Assembly (NCBI RefSeq): GCF_904849725.1
Contig: NC_058523.1
Span: forward strand, 207,231,689 to 207,295,688
From: Hordeum vulgare subsp. vulgare
Lineage: Eukaryota; Streptophyta; Magnoliopsida; Poales; Poaceae
Reading direction: 5' to 3'
Length of the DNA: 64,000 nt
Within the stretch, counting starts at the first letter, position 1, and each line of letters starts with the position of its first letter. The notes below the pieces were generated by a model that worked only from the letters and a program-made list of their open reading frames with translations, did no database searches and was not told where the DNA came from. Of this stretch, positions 1-11,173 are shown piece after piece. Position numbers and translations under genes: made by a program.

Positions 1-309
1 CCAATCGATTAGAGTAAGTGATCATGCTAATAATTCATAGCGAGATCTTATAATATATTTTAATGTCTTACATAGACGAGTGCCATTTTTTTGGACATGT
101 ACTACTATTTCCAATCCATTCGTCTAGCTAGATCTTACAATCTATTCTTAGCCAGATCTCAACTTACGCATTTCTTTCACCAATGTGACTTGAGATTTAG
201 GGTTCACATTGTCACATGATATATATGTTTCATAAACTCTTCCATGCTGAATTCACATTATAAAATATACCAACGCCAATTTTTTTACTATATGTGTAGG
301 TGCTATGTG
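1..309. other. Left-edge host sequence, nothing recognised
   Basis: AT-rich sequence without an ORF of note on either strand, and without a TE terminus, RNA gene or tandem array that I can recognise. It lies directly before the zf-XS-like fragment and may be its 5' flank or an intron. Confidence 0.5.
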
Positions 310-640
310 ACGATGTCGACAACTAGGATGAAGACATTCATGAGAGGTTCAAGAGGCAACCCTGAGGGAGCTTAAGGCTGGAAACCATAATATGCGTGTT
401 TGGAAGAATGGAGGCTATGAATGCCCGTTCTACAACGATAAGATTAACAACATGTATATTAGTGTTCTATCGCACGCAAGAGGACAAGCCATTGGCTCCT
501 TTAGGAAGAAGTATTCTCACAGGATGGTGCATGCCGCGTAGGCCGAGTTCCCCAAGAATCTTAATAATCAAGCATGTTGATGAGATGTTGGATTATGCGT
601 AGGCCGAGTTCCCCAAGAATCTTAATATCAAGCATTGATA
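310..640 (+). pseudogene. Possible zf-XS-type zinc-finger gene fragment
   Basis: In the frame that reads through 370-600, the translation runs LKAGNH, then MRVWKNGGYECPF, then HARGQAIGSF and KKYSHRMVHA. This resembles the small C2-H-type zf-XS domain found next to XS/XH domains in SGS3- and FDM-like RNA-directed DNA methylation proteins, which carry a CPFC motif, an HA motif and a following AKH-like segment. Here the second cysteine of CPFC is tyrosine. A frameshift lies just upstream (the TLRELKAG frame is offset), and an in-frame TAG follows HAA. No XS or XH domain is visible nearby. What I see is a short degenerate fragment; the family call is inference from motif spacing and could be wrong. 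The only methionine-initiated ORF over the segment (396-602) is in another frame and looks spurious. Confidence 0.3.
536..637. repeat. 61-bp tandem duplication
   Basis: A unit beginning GCGTAGGCCGAGTTCC at 536 recurs at 597. The second copy is near-identical for about 40 bases and then diverges, with one base missing in its T/A-rich part. The duplication lies in the 3' part of the zf-XS-like fragment and repeats its stop codon. Confidence 0.8.
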
Positions 641-2530
641 GAATTATATCTATGCTTGACTATATATGTTTATCGGTTGTACTACATGTTGTTGATACTA
701 TGTCTACTGAACTAATAGTGCAATGTAATTGAAGTCTTAAGCTGCAATCAATATGATTTATTTGACTTTGTGCGTATCTTAGACCAACCTATGATTCACC
801 AGAGCGCGCACAACTTATTAGCGTGAATTCTCTCTCTTAATGTCAGTCTTTCCAAACAATTTTATAATAGAAACCGTTTACCCACAACATGCACACCTTT
901 CTAACTACGTGCGGTGACTTTCGTCACTAGTGTTCTGATTGGCCCGAACGCGTCATCATGGATCACACGTGTGAACCGCATGATGTACATAGATTGAACG
1001 GTTGTTTGTATATCCATCACACCGGAGTGCTAGTTTTATTGAGAGTGATATTTTCGATATATCACACAGTGTTGGGTCTGTAAACCTTTTCCTCCAAAGA
1101 AAATTACATTTTGGGATGATTTTTATGCCTTATCACACACAGCTAGTGGTACAAGCCGTTGCCTCACAAGCACATTATTCTAGGATAGAAAACCCTCAGC
1201 ATCCACACGTTACAAAATCCTCACCAACCCATCCCCTCCCCGTCTCCAGTAGCACCTACACTACTCCTCTAGGTCTCTACATGTCACCGCCTATCCCTGC
1301 GGAAACAACTTAGCTCAATGCGTGCCGCCGCCGCTGGCCAGCGCCAAACGCCGTAGCATTTCTCCATTGCCTCTTGCCACGGCTTATTGATAGTGAGTTT
1401 CCTGACGCTGCTCGCCAGATTGGGGATTCTTCGGTATTGTTTCCCTCCCCGCCATGGAGAAGGAGGTAACTATAATCTACTTAAATATTTCTGCTCATCT
1501 CTTATCCCAATTTGTGTGCCCCTTTAATCACCCGCTCGAAATCGCCATGGATTCACGTTACTTATAGCTCTGGGGTTATCCTTCTTAAAAAAAGTTCCTT
1601 CTAGCTGATTTGAGGGTTCATTCATAGAGTGTATAGCGCAAGGACACATCAGTGCTATGCGGCCTCGGCTAGACAACCGAGGAGTTCCATCTCACCGTGC
1701 CAGATGACTTAATGAAGCACACGGTATGTTGAATCTCACACTACCTCGGTTGACATGGCCTATACTTTTTTTAAACTTATGTTATATATTGCTACATCTG
1801 AATAAAAGGTGCCACATGCAGCATATACGTCAAAGGTGATTTCTTCTTATTCTTCTTTTCCATCTAAATTTTGCTAATAAATGTTGTATTGTTCTTCTCT
1901 TTACTCTCATATATATTTGCATGACATCATGGTTACATTATCTGTTTACTTATATTTTTTTGTCCTTTCATAACAACTGATGTTGTTCTTTTACTACTCC
2001 CATACTAGCATGTTGTCGTGTCTTTAACAATCTTATTAATTCCTGCAGTATATCCCTTGCTTTGTAACAACAAAAGTAGCAATAAATATTGGATTTTACA
2101 TAACCGAAGACTCCAGGGATGTCATATGGAGCACAAACCATGGGTTTACAATCGTTGTTTCTTTAGAACTTGATGAAAATTGTCGCAGCTATTTTGATAT
2201 AAGACTTTGGCCAGAAATTTCTAAGTTTTATGTATTGAAAGTTGTCACTAAATTGTGTGGCACCTAAAAGAGCCTAGCCGTACGTTAAATGCTAAAGTCC
2301 CCAATGACATCATCGGTCCATACTTTGTTGGAAATAAGTGTTCTTTGTAGTATATGCATGTTGAATTGCGTAGTAATATGATAGTAATTGTGTAGTATGC
2401 GAGTAAACAATGGGGATTTCATTTTGTGAATCTGATAAATCTATTCCTACCTATTAACTTGTAGTTACCAACGCAATACTCTTCTGTCCTGATCTAAGTA
2501 CATAATCACCATCCTCCCATTGCTCTACTC
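641..2530. other. Intergenic or 5' flank of the F-box gene; no gene supported
   Basis: No convincing coding region. An open frame at 1002-1313 has no recognisable domain. GC-rich sequence around 1320-1470 contains an ATG at 1454 followed after four codons by a GTAACT donor-like site, which could be a leader exon of the downstream F-box gene, but no matching acceptor could be fixed. The rest is AT-rich and lacks TE termini that I recognise. Confidence 0.4.
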
Positions 2531-3759
2531 ATGACAGAAAGTATTGCCACTGCCGATACTCTGTAGGCGGAGGACGAGGTTGCAAACAAGAGGAAGCGGG
2601 CCTAGCCAGAAACACAAGGGCCTATGGTAGGCCTAGACTTGATCAACAGCCTCCCCGATGATATGTTGTGATCATATCCCTCCTCCCAACCGAAGATGTC
2701 ATGCACACAACCGGCCTCCCCCAATGATGGCACCTCCTATGGCGTTGTGCGCCTCTTGGCCTCATCAACGAGCACATGTTTTGCGATGGCTGTCGCGAAT
2801 GCTTGGATGCATTGTGCCAGATCCTCGACACACACTATGGCCCAGTCACATGACTTACTATGGGCAACTTCCATTCCAACTGCAAGGAACAAGCGAATCT
2901 TGACGAGTGGTTCTTGTCGACTGCCCTAGATCCGCTCGAGGAGCTCACTTTTAATGATGGACATATGCGCTCGCTGCCACCCTCCGCGCCGCTCCTTCGT
3001 GGCAACGCTACACATCGCACCTTGAGCTCATCGCCGGCTGCATCCCCAATGACGACGTGGAGCGCCTCCTCTATGGCCATACTGTGGTCGAGTACCTTCA
3101 TCTTCAAGCGATCAATGCGTTGAGTAGGATCCACATCGCCTCCAGGAGTCTCCGCACAATTTATGTGTATTGCTGGTGCGGTAACAAGAGATCACACAAG
3201 GTCAATCACCAAACGGTCATTGAGGTTGTGCCGTTACTTGAGAGATTACTTGTAGTTGAGGAACAAGGTGCAACAAGAATCGGGGTCATTTATGCACCGA
3301 AGTTGATAGTGTTTGGCTACTAGGCCATCAACTTATGTGAACTTGTTATTGGATCCAGAACCCTCCAGGTACAACGGTGGCCTTCTTCTCTTTCTTGAAA
3401 TTGACATTTATTTTTCTCTATTCAAAATGTATGTTCATCTATCATCCAGAAAATGAGTCCAACAAGATCTACCCTGGATCTGTGCACAATGAAGGTCTTG
3501 TCACTAGAATCTAGCACCTCCGACCTCGACCAAGTTGTCAAATTTGTGAGATGATTTCCATGCCTGGATAAGCTATATATCGAGGTGATGAACTTTCAAG
3601 TTAAATGTTAACCAGTTGGGACTTCAATTTTGGAAACCCTGCAAATCAAAGAGCTCCCTTGTGTGTCCAAGCACTAATACCTTCTCTTCTTTGGCAGATA
3701 AGATTAGGAGAGGTAGTGGATACTGTGATACAATATAACAATCCCATGTAGTGCCTTGA
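2531..3759 (+). pseudogene. F-box/LRR/FBD protein pseudogene, 5' part
   Basis: F-box proteins of this grass-expanded class are substrate adaptors of SCF ubiquitin ligases: an N-terminal F-box binds SKP1, then come degenerate LRRs and a C-terminal FBD domain. The translation shows the F-box start DLINSLPDDML, then after a frameshift IISLLPTEDVMHT. LRR-like segments follow: LDEWFLSTALDPLEEL, then DDVERLLYGHTVVEYL, HLQAINALSRIHIAS and LLERLLVVEEQGATRI. An intron with GT-AG ends fits at 3369-3449 (81 bp). The next exon carries MKVLSLES, LDQVVKFV and FPCLDKLYIEV, the usual LRR-to-FBD linker. Broken features include stops in the N-terminus (near 2564 and 2603), a frameshift in the F-box, a missing LRR portion near 3000, TAG after FGY (3321) and TAG at 3749. 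The start at 2531 is the first ATG in the F-box frame. The gene continues at 5179 and 62462 beyond transposon insertions. Confidence 0.8.
3369..3449 (+). other. Intron of the F-box/FBD pseudogene
   Basis: An 81-bp GT...AG interval whose removal joins ELVIGSRTLQ to KMSPTRSTLDL in a continuous frame. That is the position where F-box/FBD genes of this class commonly have an intron just before the final LRR and FBD part. The interior is T-rich, as expected of a plant intron. Confidence 0.65.
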
Positions 3760-5173
3760 TGAAAGTGCGTTATATCGACTAGAGTGGGGGTGAATAGGAG
3801 ATTTTTAGAATTTCATCACTGAGGAAATTCCTTTTGAGGAAATTCCTCACTGATGACTAACTTACAGCGGAAACAGTAAAGGATCAGAAGTGCAAAGTTT
3901 CACAACAGCAGTTTTTCAGAGTGAAGAATGTGAAAACGGATTGCACAGTGAGCAGGCACGCATAATACATACGAGAAATGACTAACGTGAAGAATTTGGG
4001 GTTGAGGAAATTCGGAGAAAGTCTTCAGCAAATTCTTCATACAGATGTGAAATGACTAACACATAATACGGGAAAGTAAAGAGTTGAGGAATTAGAACCC
4101 GTTTCTTAGTGAAGATAGTCGTCGATGACCCAGTTCCAACTGCTGTGACAGTCGCACATCTGGTTTGGAGCGGCTTGGTATTGAAACCAAAGGACACCCA
4201 GTCTTGGGACACACAGTCCCTACCGTACTCTCCTTGAGCTAAGGACACACAGTCCTCGCCCAACACTTGTGGTAAGTCTCCAGGGCAGACTTCCAAACCA
4301 TAACAAACTAGGTCACCCGGCGATCCACAATTGACTGCTGGAAACCTCTAGACCATGACGCCTAACCGTCTGGAGGATGCACAGTCCTCAAAGGTAAAAG
4401 GCTTCAGTCCCACACGGGAACAACTTCTTCAGTGATGCTCAATCACTAGGTTTGGTTTGTGGTTTCGGTGGGTGGTGTATTTCCTCACTGATGATTTACT
4501 CTCGAAGGCTCTGAGGAATTTGGGTTGCTCTTATGACAAGTGTCAGTTTCTAACGGAACAGCCAACCAGCTAGTGGTTGTGGGGGGTGGCTATTTATAGC
4601 CTGGGAGCATCCCGACATGATTTGACACTAATGCACTTAAATAATATGACCGTTGGAGTGGATAAGACCAGTGACTTGGCGTGGTTATCGAAACGGTCGG
4701 AATCCTCAACTGTGAGAGTCCTTATGTCACTCATATTCCTCACTTGAGGCTTTTGATAGGATTAGGCTTGGGTTGAGCATCATGAGGAAATTCATTCCAT
4801 AGTGTAACTTTGACCCCCTTTAACAGTACGGTGTTCCTATTACTCAAATGCGAAGAAAGTAAAACAGAAAGTATAAATCTTCATGCTTCAAACTCTTCAG
4901 AATGATTTTCTTCAGGAACCACCGGACTTCTCAATATCAGTATCTTCATGAGGAATATCAATTTCATCGCAGATTCCTCGCGATTCATTTCTTCAGCTTC
5001 ACACCAATTTATTCAACTGAAGACATATAGTTTTAGGGGTCGATATTCTTCAAATATCTCAAACTCCTCCTCAATGACTTATAGATCATGTGTACACTCA
5101 CAAACACATTAGATACTTAACCTATAAGTCTTCAAACCACCAAAATCACTAAGGGGCACTAGATGCACTTACA
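3760..5173 (-). repeat. Solo LTR of a SIRE/Maximus-like Copia element
   Basis: The sequence is the reverse complement of the LTRs of elements A and B. On the plus strand it begins TGAAAGTGCGTTATATCG at 3760 and ends CACTTACA at 5173, 1414 bp against 1418 bp for A's 5' LTR. No internal domain or second LTR accompanies it, so it is a solo LTR from LTR-LTR recombination. Flanking pentamers CTTGA (3755-3759) and CTCGA (5174-5178) are a target-site duplication with one mismatch. A reversed TATA box sits at 4591-4598. It lies inside exon 2 of the F-box/FBD pseudogene, and only 52 bp separate it from the oppositely oriented 5' LTR of A. Confidence 0.9.
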
Positions 5174-5225
5174 CTCGACCTCCATCTCTCCGAAATTACT
5201 TTGTACTCCTATAAAGGGACCTTAC
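5174..5225 (+). pseudogene. Middle fragment of the F-box/FBD pseudogene
   Basis: These 52 bp between two LTRs belong to the host gene. After the duplicated pentamer 5174-5178, the sequence continues the frame interrupted at 3759 and encodes LHLSEITLYSYKGTL, which matches the start of an FBD domain (CLD.HL....L..Y.G). The last five bases, CTTAC, are the left copy of element A's target-site duplication; the right copy is at 62457-62461. Confidence 0.75.
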
Positions 5226-6643
5226 TGTAAATGCATCTAGTGCCCCTTAGTGATTTTGGTGGTTTGAAGACTTATAGGTTAAGTGGCTAATATGTTTCTA
5301 AGTGTACACATGCTCTATAAATCACTGAGGAGTTCGAGTTATTTGATGACCATCGACCCCTAAAACTGTATGTCTTCGGGTGAAGACTTTGGCCATTCCT
5401 TGAAGACTTTGATCACGAAGAAATTACAAAGAAAATTATATTCCTCATGAAGATATTGAAGATGAGGAATTCAGTGTGTACCGAGGAATATACTCTGAAG
5501 ACTTTGAAGCTTGAAAATTTACTCCTTCTGTTTCATTTTCTTTACTCTTGAGTCATAGGAACACCATACTGTTAAAGGGGGTCGAGGTAAAACTGTGGAA
5601 AGAATTTCCTCATGATCTCAACCCAAACCTACACCTACCATATCCTTAAAGTGAGGAACATGAGAGACATGAGGACTTTCATAGTTGAAAGCTCCGACCG
5701 TTGCCACGCCACGCGCCACCTGTCCCAAATCTTATCCACCAAACGGTCATATCATTAAGGGAATTTAATGCATATCATGTAGGGATGCTCCCAGGCTATA
5801 AATAGTCGCCCCCCACAACCACCAGCTCTTTGGTGCTTCGAGATAAATTGACACTAGTCATTTAGAGCAACCCAAATTCCTCAATACCTTTGAGGAAAAA
5901 TCATCAAGTGAGGAAATACCCCAAAAACCCAAACCCAAAGCCAAACCAAAACCCAAGTGATTGAGCATCACTGAAGAAGTTATTCTTGTGTGGAACCGAC
6001 ACTTGTTACCTTTGAGGACTGTGCATCCTCCAAACGGCTAGGCGTCATGGTCTAGAGCATCCAGCAGTCAATTGTGGATCGCCGATTGACCGAGTTTGTG
6101 AGGGTTTGTAAGTCTGCCACGAAGACTTACAACGAGTGTTGGGCGAGGATTGTGTGTCCTTAGCTCAACGAGATTACGTTAGGGACTGTGTGTCCCGGGA
6201 CTATGTGTCCTTTGGTTTCAATACCAAGCCGCTCCAAACCAGACGTGCAAGTGTCACAACAGTTGGAACTGGGTCATCAACAACCGTCTTCATCAAGATA
6301 CCGGTTCTATTTATTCAACTCTTCTCATTTCCTCAATTGCATGTTGAAGACTTTCATCTATATTGTTCGAAGAATTTGACAGAAAACTTTCTGTGAATTA
6401 CTCCCCTCAAATTCTTCACCTGAGTTATTCATCACCTACTTATCATGTACTCGTGACATGTGCAAACCGATTCTCTTAATTCACGATGAGTACTTTTCTA
6501 TAGACGTTTTTGCACTTCTGACTAAGTACTATTTCCGCTGCAGTCAGTTCATAACTGAGGACTTTCCTCACTAGGAATTTTCTTAGTGATGAATTTGTAA
6601 AAATAGCCTATTCACCCCCTCTAGTCGATATAACACACATTCA
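5226..6643 (+). repeat. 5' LTR of element A
   Basis: 1418 bp, starting TGTAAATGCATCTAGTGCC and ending ...AACACACATTCA immediately before the primer-binding site. It is homologous to the LTRs 21844-23244, 34787-36204 and 61067-62456 and, inverted, to 3760-5173. A TATA box lies at 5797-5804, giving a U3 of about 570 bp. The LTR tip carries a T insertion-free TG start, but its sixth base differs from the family consensus (A for G). Confidence 0.9.
5797..5804 (+). promoter_or_regulatory. TATA box in the 5' LTR of A
   Basis: TATAAATA in the context GGCTATAAATAGTCGCC, followed by a C-rich stretch. The same box is present in the solo LTR and both LTRs of B, but is altered (GTAAAAATAG, near 61639) in A's own 3' LTR. 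It is the probable promoter for the genomic transcript. Confidence 0.7.
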
Positions 6644-6645
6644 AT

Positions 6646-6657
6646 TGGTATCAGAGC
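6646..6657 (+). other. Primer-binding site of A (tRNA-Met type)
   Basis: TGGTATCAGAGC, two bases after the LTR end, complementary to the 3' end of initiator tRNA-Met, the usual primer of plant Copia elements. This is a primer complement, not a tRNA gene. Confidence 0.9.
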
Positions 6658-6699
6658 AAGGTACTCCCTTGTTCGGTGTGATTTTGGTTTAATCGCCTG

Positions 6700-8330
6700 G
6701 AGTTTTAGTACATGTTGTCCCACCTTCAAAGGAAAGGACTTCCCCTACTGGAAGACCAAGATGCAAATGCATCTTCATGCAATTGACAACGATCTCTGGT
6801 ACATTGTGGAAAATGGCGTTCCCTCCATCACTGCTACTATCTCTGCCGCTGATATGAAGAAGTTCAAGCAACTCGACTCGCAAGCGAAGAATATCATCTC
6901 TGGCCACCCGAGAAAAGGTGATTATGGAAAACTCGGTGCTTTGGGCACAGCTTATCTGGGATAGGCTGTCCAAAGTCAATGAGGGAGTCTCAACATAGCG
7001 TGACTCTCGTGTCGATGTTCTTTGTAATCTCTTCAACCGTTTCAAGAGGCTTGACAATGAAAGCTGCCAAGATACCTTTGATTGCCTCACTAGATCTCCA
7101 ATGAATTGCAAGCTCTGGGAGCCAGAGACATCACTCACCATGAAGTTGTGAAGAAACTGCTATGATCTCTGATCCATCATTTGATAGACTAGTTATGATG
7201 ATCCAAGAACGAAGAGTGTACAATATGCTTGATCCTACTAATAATCTTGAGAGACTTAAACTCATGAATTCCAACAAGAAGAGAAGAGAGACCTATATGG
7301 ACCAAGCTATTCAAGACCTCGTGCACTGAAGGCAAATGATGTTTCCCAATCTGGAAAAGAATAATCTGACTGCAGTCTTGGTGATCCTGAAGAACTTGGC
7401 AGGAACTTGCTATGCTCGTGAGGAAATTCCGGAAGTTCACTAAGCGCAGCCAGTTCAGAAAGTCATCAAGAAAAGATATGAGGAAATAAGAATCTTCATC
7501 CGAGGACTTCAAGAAAACAATGTGCCACAAATGCTAGAAATCTGGTCACTACATTGCTGACTGTCCTTGCTGGGCGAAGCAATCAAGAAAGAAGAAATAC
7601 AAGGATGAAAGTTCTGATGACTCAAAGAAAAAAGAAGTAATTTCCAAAGTCCTCATCTTCAAAGTCCTCATCGCACAAGAAGAACAGTTTCAGAAAGGCT
7701 CTGGAGGAAGGTTCTTAAGTGGAGTCAGAATCGGGTGTGGCAAGTCTTACATTTGCTACCATATTCGCCAACAAGTCGATCTTCAACCTTGAAGAAAATT
7801 ACATTGTCAACAACACTGATGAATATGATGATGACTTCGCTCCAACATATTGATTCATGGCAAAAGGCTCAAAGGTACGAAACCACACATCCTGCTCTGA
7901 CTCTAGTGACTGTGAACCTGATGATTATAAAAAAACCCAGTTACTATAAACTTGCCGACATTGCCACTAAGCAACAAAGTGCTATTGAAAAGCTTCGGAA
8001 ACTCTTAGAGAAAAGTGATGATCTGCTGAATGATGAAATGAATCATACTCAAATCCTCACTAAAGATGTTCAAAGTCTTCGGTCTAAATTTTATAGTCTT
8101 CAAGATCGTTACGGTACACTCTTGGCTGATCATGAGAAGCTTTCTTATGAATTTCTTCAAAGGAATCTTGATCTTGGGAAGTTGAAAATGTTCCATGATG
8201 ATCTTCGAATGGAAAATGATTCATTGCTTGCTCAACAGATCAGTACCGCTCAGGAAGAATTCATTCCACCACGTGTGAAATGCATTGAACGTGAAACTAC
8301 TAATTCTTCACCCTAATCCTCAAATGCTTT
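6700..8330 (+). pseudogene. Element A gag (UBN2-type) with zinc knuckle and coiled coil, degenerate
   Basis: Gag forms the virus-like particle and packages RNA. The N-terminal capsid part reads FKGKDFPYWKTKM-like, then MQMHLHAIDNDLWYIVENG and ADMKKFKQLDSQAKNI, as in the intact-start homologue in B. The initiator methionine region is damaged and an early stop falls at 6962. The zinc knuckle C-x2-C-x4-H-x4-C is readable at about 7523-7564 (CHKC, stop, KSGHYIADC) but carries an in-frame TAG. The 7735-8316 ORF holds the long SIRE-type C-terminal region with heptad-like spacing, for example KQQSAIEKLRKLLEKSDDL and YGTLLADHEKLSYEF. Several frameshifts separate these parts. Confidence 0.75.
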
Positions 8331-9360
8331 TGTCCCTACAAATTCTTGAACTATTCATGCGGCCTCAAATTATTCACTTGGGGAAACCACAAATTCTACT
8401 GACAAAAATGCAGGGTTGAAGGAATTGTATGTGACATGCATATATAAAAGTCTCAAAGGGCATCAAACCGTTTGCGATGTGCTCAATAGGCAGATTCTAA
8501 ACAGGAACCCGAGGAAAGAGGGCATTGCCTTTGAGAGGAAACTAAATGTTGATGGATCATACTTGAAACCGGAGTAGTACCCCAAAACCTCATGGGTTGC
8601 TGCTAAAGGACCTCCCATTGATCCATCGACTCTAACAGGGTTTGCATGTGAAATATTCTATTCCTTTGATGAGTCATTTGACTCCAACTTTAAATTGTTC
8701 AAAAATCAATCTAGTGAAGTATTTGCTCGAATGAACCTCCTCTGAAGAAAATCTGAGTTCCCAAAAGTTGCTTGGAAATTCTTTAGGTAAATGTCGTCAT
8801 GACACCAGCAGTGAAGAAACGGAACTCCGGATCAAATTTCTCAGGTGGACCAAAGTCTTCACGAGGATCAAATTCCTCAAGTGGTCAAAATTATGCTCGT
8901 ACCCGCACTAATGCTTCTGATATGCATGGAAACTACAGGGGACATGAATATGTGCACTATTCCTCAAATCATTATGTTCATTAGTCCTCCAAGAATTTCT
9001 CTGCCTATTCAATCGAGTACTTCAGATGTGGGTGGTGAAGAAATCGAACTAATCACTTCTCATATGGTGCTCGTACGATGATGAACTCTTTGCCACCCCT
9101 TCAGATGTGGGTGGTGAAGAAATCAAACTAATCACTTCTCTAGGTCACGTCTCCACATGAAATTCATGATCTGAAGAATTTCCTAGAGACGTGAGCAAAT
9201 TGCTTGATTGGACGCAAGCTAAAACATGATGAAATGATATAACATTTCACACGTCCTCAAATTTACTGTTTGTGATGAAATTGAAGTCGGATGAAATAGA
9301 TATCATATTCTTCAAATGTAAAGCATATGAGATGGTAAGATGTACTAATTCATCTGTAGG
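8331..9360 (+). pseudogene. Element A gag C-terminal/linker region, degenerate
   Basis: Scattered readable pieces align with B's 25314-26280: a RQILNRNPRKEGIAFERKL segment near 8490, a KTSWVAAKGPPIDPSTLTG segment near 8590 and a Ser/Gly/Asn-rich stretch at 8799-8984 (SGSNFSGGPKSS). It links gag to the protease and has no catalytic motif. Compared with B, A has a 79-bp local duplication (9021 and 9100). Confidence 0.55.
9021..9140. repeat. 79-bp offset local duplication in element A
   Basis: A segment beginning TTCAGATGTGGGTGGTGAAG at 9021 recurs at 9100 with one mismatch over about 38 bases. B has the segment once (26026 onward), and different sequence in place of A's first copy, so the copy was gained in A by duplication or gene conversion. 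Confidence 0.75.
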
Positions 9361-9900
9361 ATGGTCAACCCAAGAACACAGAGTGGGTTCTTGACAGTGG
9401 ATGTACAAATCACATGACTGGTGATAAAAGCTTATTGATGAATATCCCACAAACTCCATCACCATTGAAGCAAATCACTTACACGGACAAAGGTAAAAGC
9501 AAGGTATTCGGACTTGGTAAAGTAGCTATCTCTAAGGACCGACACATGGACAAAGTTATTCTTGTCGAATCCCTTGGGTTTAACCTTACGTCAGTCTAAA
9601 TGTTTTGTGATCTTGATATGATTGTCATCTTTGGAAATTATAGATGTGTAGTCATCATGGAGTCTGAAAAATCCAAAGTCTTCGAAGGCTTTATGAGAGG
9701 AGACTTGTATATTATTTATTTCTGTACAGGTCCTCAACCAGCCACGTGTTTACTAGCAAAAACATCAGAAGTCTGGCTATGGCATCGATTACTTGGTCAT
9801 GCAGGCATGAGGAATTTGCATACACTGGCAAAGAAGAATCTTGTCATTGGCATCGAAACTATCAAATTCCTCAAGGATCATGTCTGATGTGCTTGTGAGT
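9361..9900 (+). pseudogene. Element A protease and GAG-pre-integrase domains
   Basis: The aspartic protease active site is clear at about 9381-9425: WVLDSGCTNHMTGDK, with catalytic D-S-G. Next comes the body of the protease (KGKSKVFGLGKVAISKD). A stop (9598) precedes the final part and the zinc-binding HHCC-like pre-integrase motif: LWHRLLGHAGMRNLHTLAKK around 9777-9837, with CACES near 9889 after a further stop. In the full polyprotein this enzyme would release gag, integrase and RT. Confidence 0.8.
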
Positions 9901-9911
9901 CTTGAAAAAAG

Positions 9912-10530
9912 ATGAGATTGAGACATCCCTCGAAGACTATCATGACCACTACTCGTACGTTTGTATTGCTTCACATGGATCTCTTTGGATCTACCCATTA
10001 CACTACTCTAAGCAATGCAGCATCTTTAGATGGCTTTGTGATCATTGATGACTATTCTCGTTATACTTGGGTACACATCATTGCTTACAAAAAGGAAGTG
10101 CAGGAAGTCTTCAAACGATTTTCCTCAAGGGCCTCAACAAACTTCTACGTCAAGATCAAACACATCAGGAGTGATAATGGAACGGAATTCAAAAATACTG
10201 GTCTTGATAATTATCTTGATGAACTTCCTATTACTCACGAATTTTCTGCTCCCTATACTCCTAAAAAGAATGGCGTCGTTGAACGCAAGAACACCAGACT
10301 CCTCCTCTCTTTTGCCCTGAGGCAATCAACACTGCTTGCCACATCATCAACATGGTATATCTTCATAAATTCCTCAAGAAAACATCATACAAACTCCTTA
10401 CTCACAAGAAACCCAATGTAAGTAACTTCAAACTCTTTAGTGCAAGATGCTGGATTAGAGATCCTCACCATAGCTCAAAGTTTGCACCTAAATCACATGA
10501 TGGTTTTATGCTTGGTTAGGGAAAGGATTC
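9912..10530 (+). pseudogene. Element A integrase core, with a catalytic-region deletion
   Basis: The DDE integrase of Copia type inserts the cDNA. The first Asp is in LLHMDLFGSTHY, the second in RSDNGTEFKNTG and the Glu in KKNGVVERKN. Immediately after the Glu helix about 60 bp present in B (27225-27290) are missing, which fuses NTRLLLSFALRQ out of frame. The downstream segment to 10530 (SARCWIRDPHHSSKFAP and FMLG) is readable in another frame. The Copia order, integrase before RT, is plain here. Confidence 0.8.
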
Positions 10531-11173
10531 GCACACCTAAAGAGTGTTCAACACCTATCACAACAAGGTTGTTGAAACTATAGATCTGTGGTTCGATGAA
10601 ACTAATGGCTCGCAAAGAGAGCAACGACCTCCTGTGCCAGATAAATTAACTCCCGAGGAACCTATTAAGCACAAGGCTACTCAAGATATCATTCCTACCG
10701 AGGAACAACCCCTTGTTTAAGAAGTCATCCCCAACAATGATGAAATTCAAGTAGGTGCATCTAAGGAAAATGCTACAGTCCAAATTCCTCAACCCAACCA
10801 AAGTCTTCAACTAACACATCCAAGGATTGCAAATGAAGTGGAAATTGACAAAATCCTCGATGACAACAATGCGCCAGGTCCTCTCCCTCGCTCAAAAGCT
10901 TCACATTTAGTTAACTTTTATGGGCATTCCTCTTTTGTGTCTCTCATAGAACCCTCAAAAGTTGCTGAAGCCTTCGTGGAACCTGAGTGGATTCAAGCCA
11001 TACAAGATGAATTTCTTCAGTTCAAGCTAAATGACGTGTGGGAACTTGTGAAAAGACCAGATCCTCGAAAGAATAATATCATCGACACCAAGTGGATCTA
11101 CCGAAACAAGAAAGATGAGGATGGTCAGGTTGTGAGAAACAAGGCACGGCTTGTAGCCCAAGGCTACACACAG
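10531..11173 (+). pseudogene. Element A integrase tail and RT N-terminus, cut by element D
   Basis: An acidic linker is followed by the start of the RVT_2 domain: WIQAIQDEFLQFKLNDVWELV, then NNIIDTKWIYRNKKDEDGQVV and KARLVAQGYTQ. At 11173 the sequence stops mid-domain in the CACAG that became the target-site duplication of element D. It resumes at 19899 with the same pentamer and [12 protein letters not shown]. Before that insertion the frame was open across this point. Confidence 0.85.

Noticed and set aside
1002..1313. 103-codon open frame in the left flank
   Set aside because: No recognisable motif, composition like the surrounding intergenic DNA, no splice or domain support.
3760..6643. 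A single inverted-repeat DNA transposon
   Set aside because: Each arm is a full LTR with its own TG...CA ends. The left arm has its own TSD, and the right arm continues into a primer-binding site and gag.
6644..6660. Possible tRNA gene at the TGGTATCAGAGC motif (also 23247)
   Set aside because: Only the 3'-end complement is present next to an LTR terminus; no cloverleaf. It is a primer-binding site.
7189..7530. Minus-strand open frames over A's and B's gag (also 24918-25187, 9247-9465)
   Set aside because: They mirror the coding strand of gag, which has motif support; the reverse translations show none.
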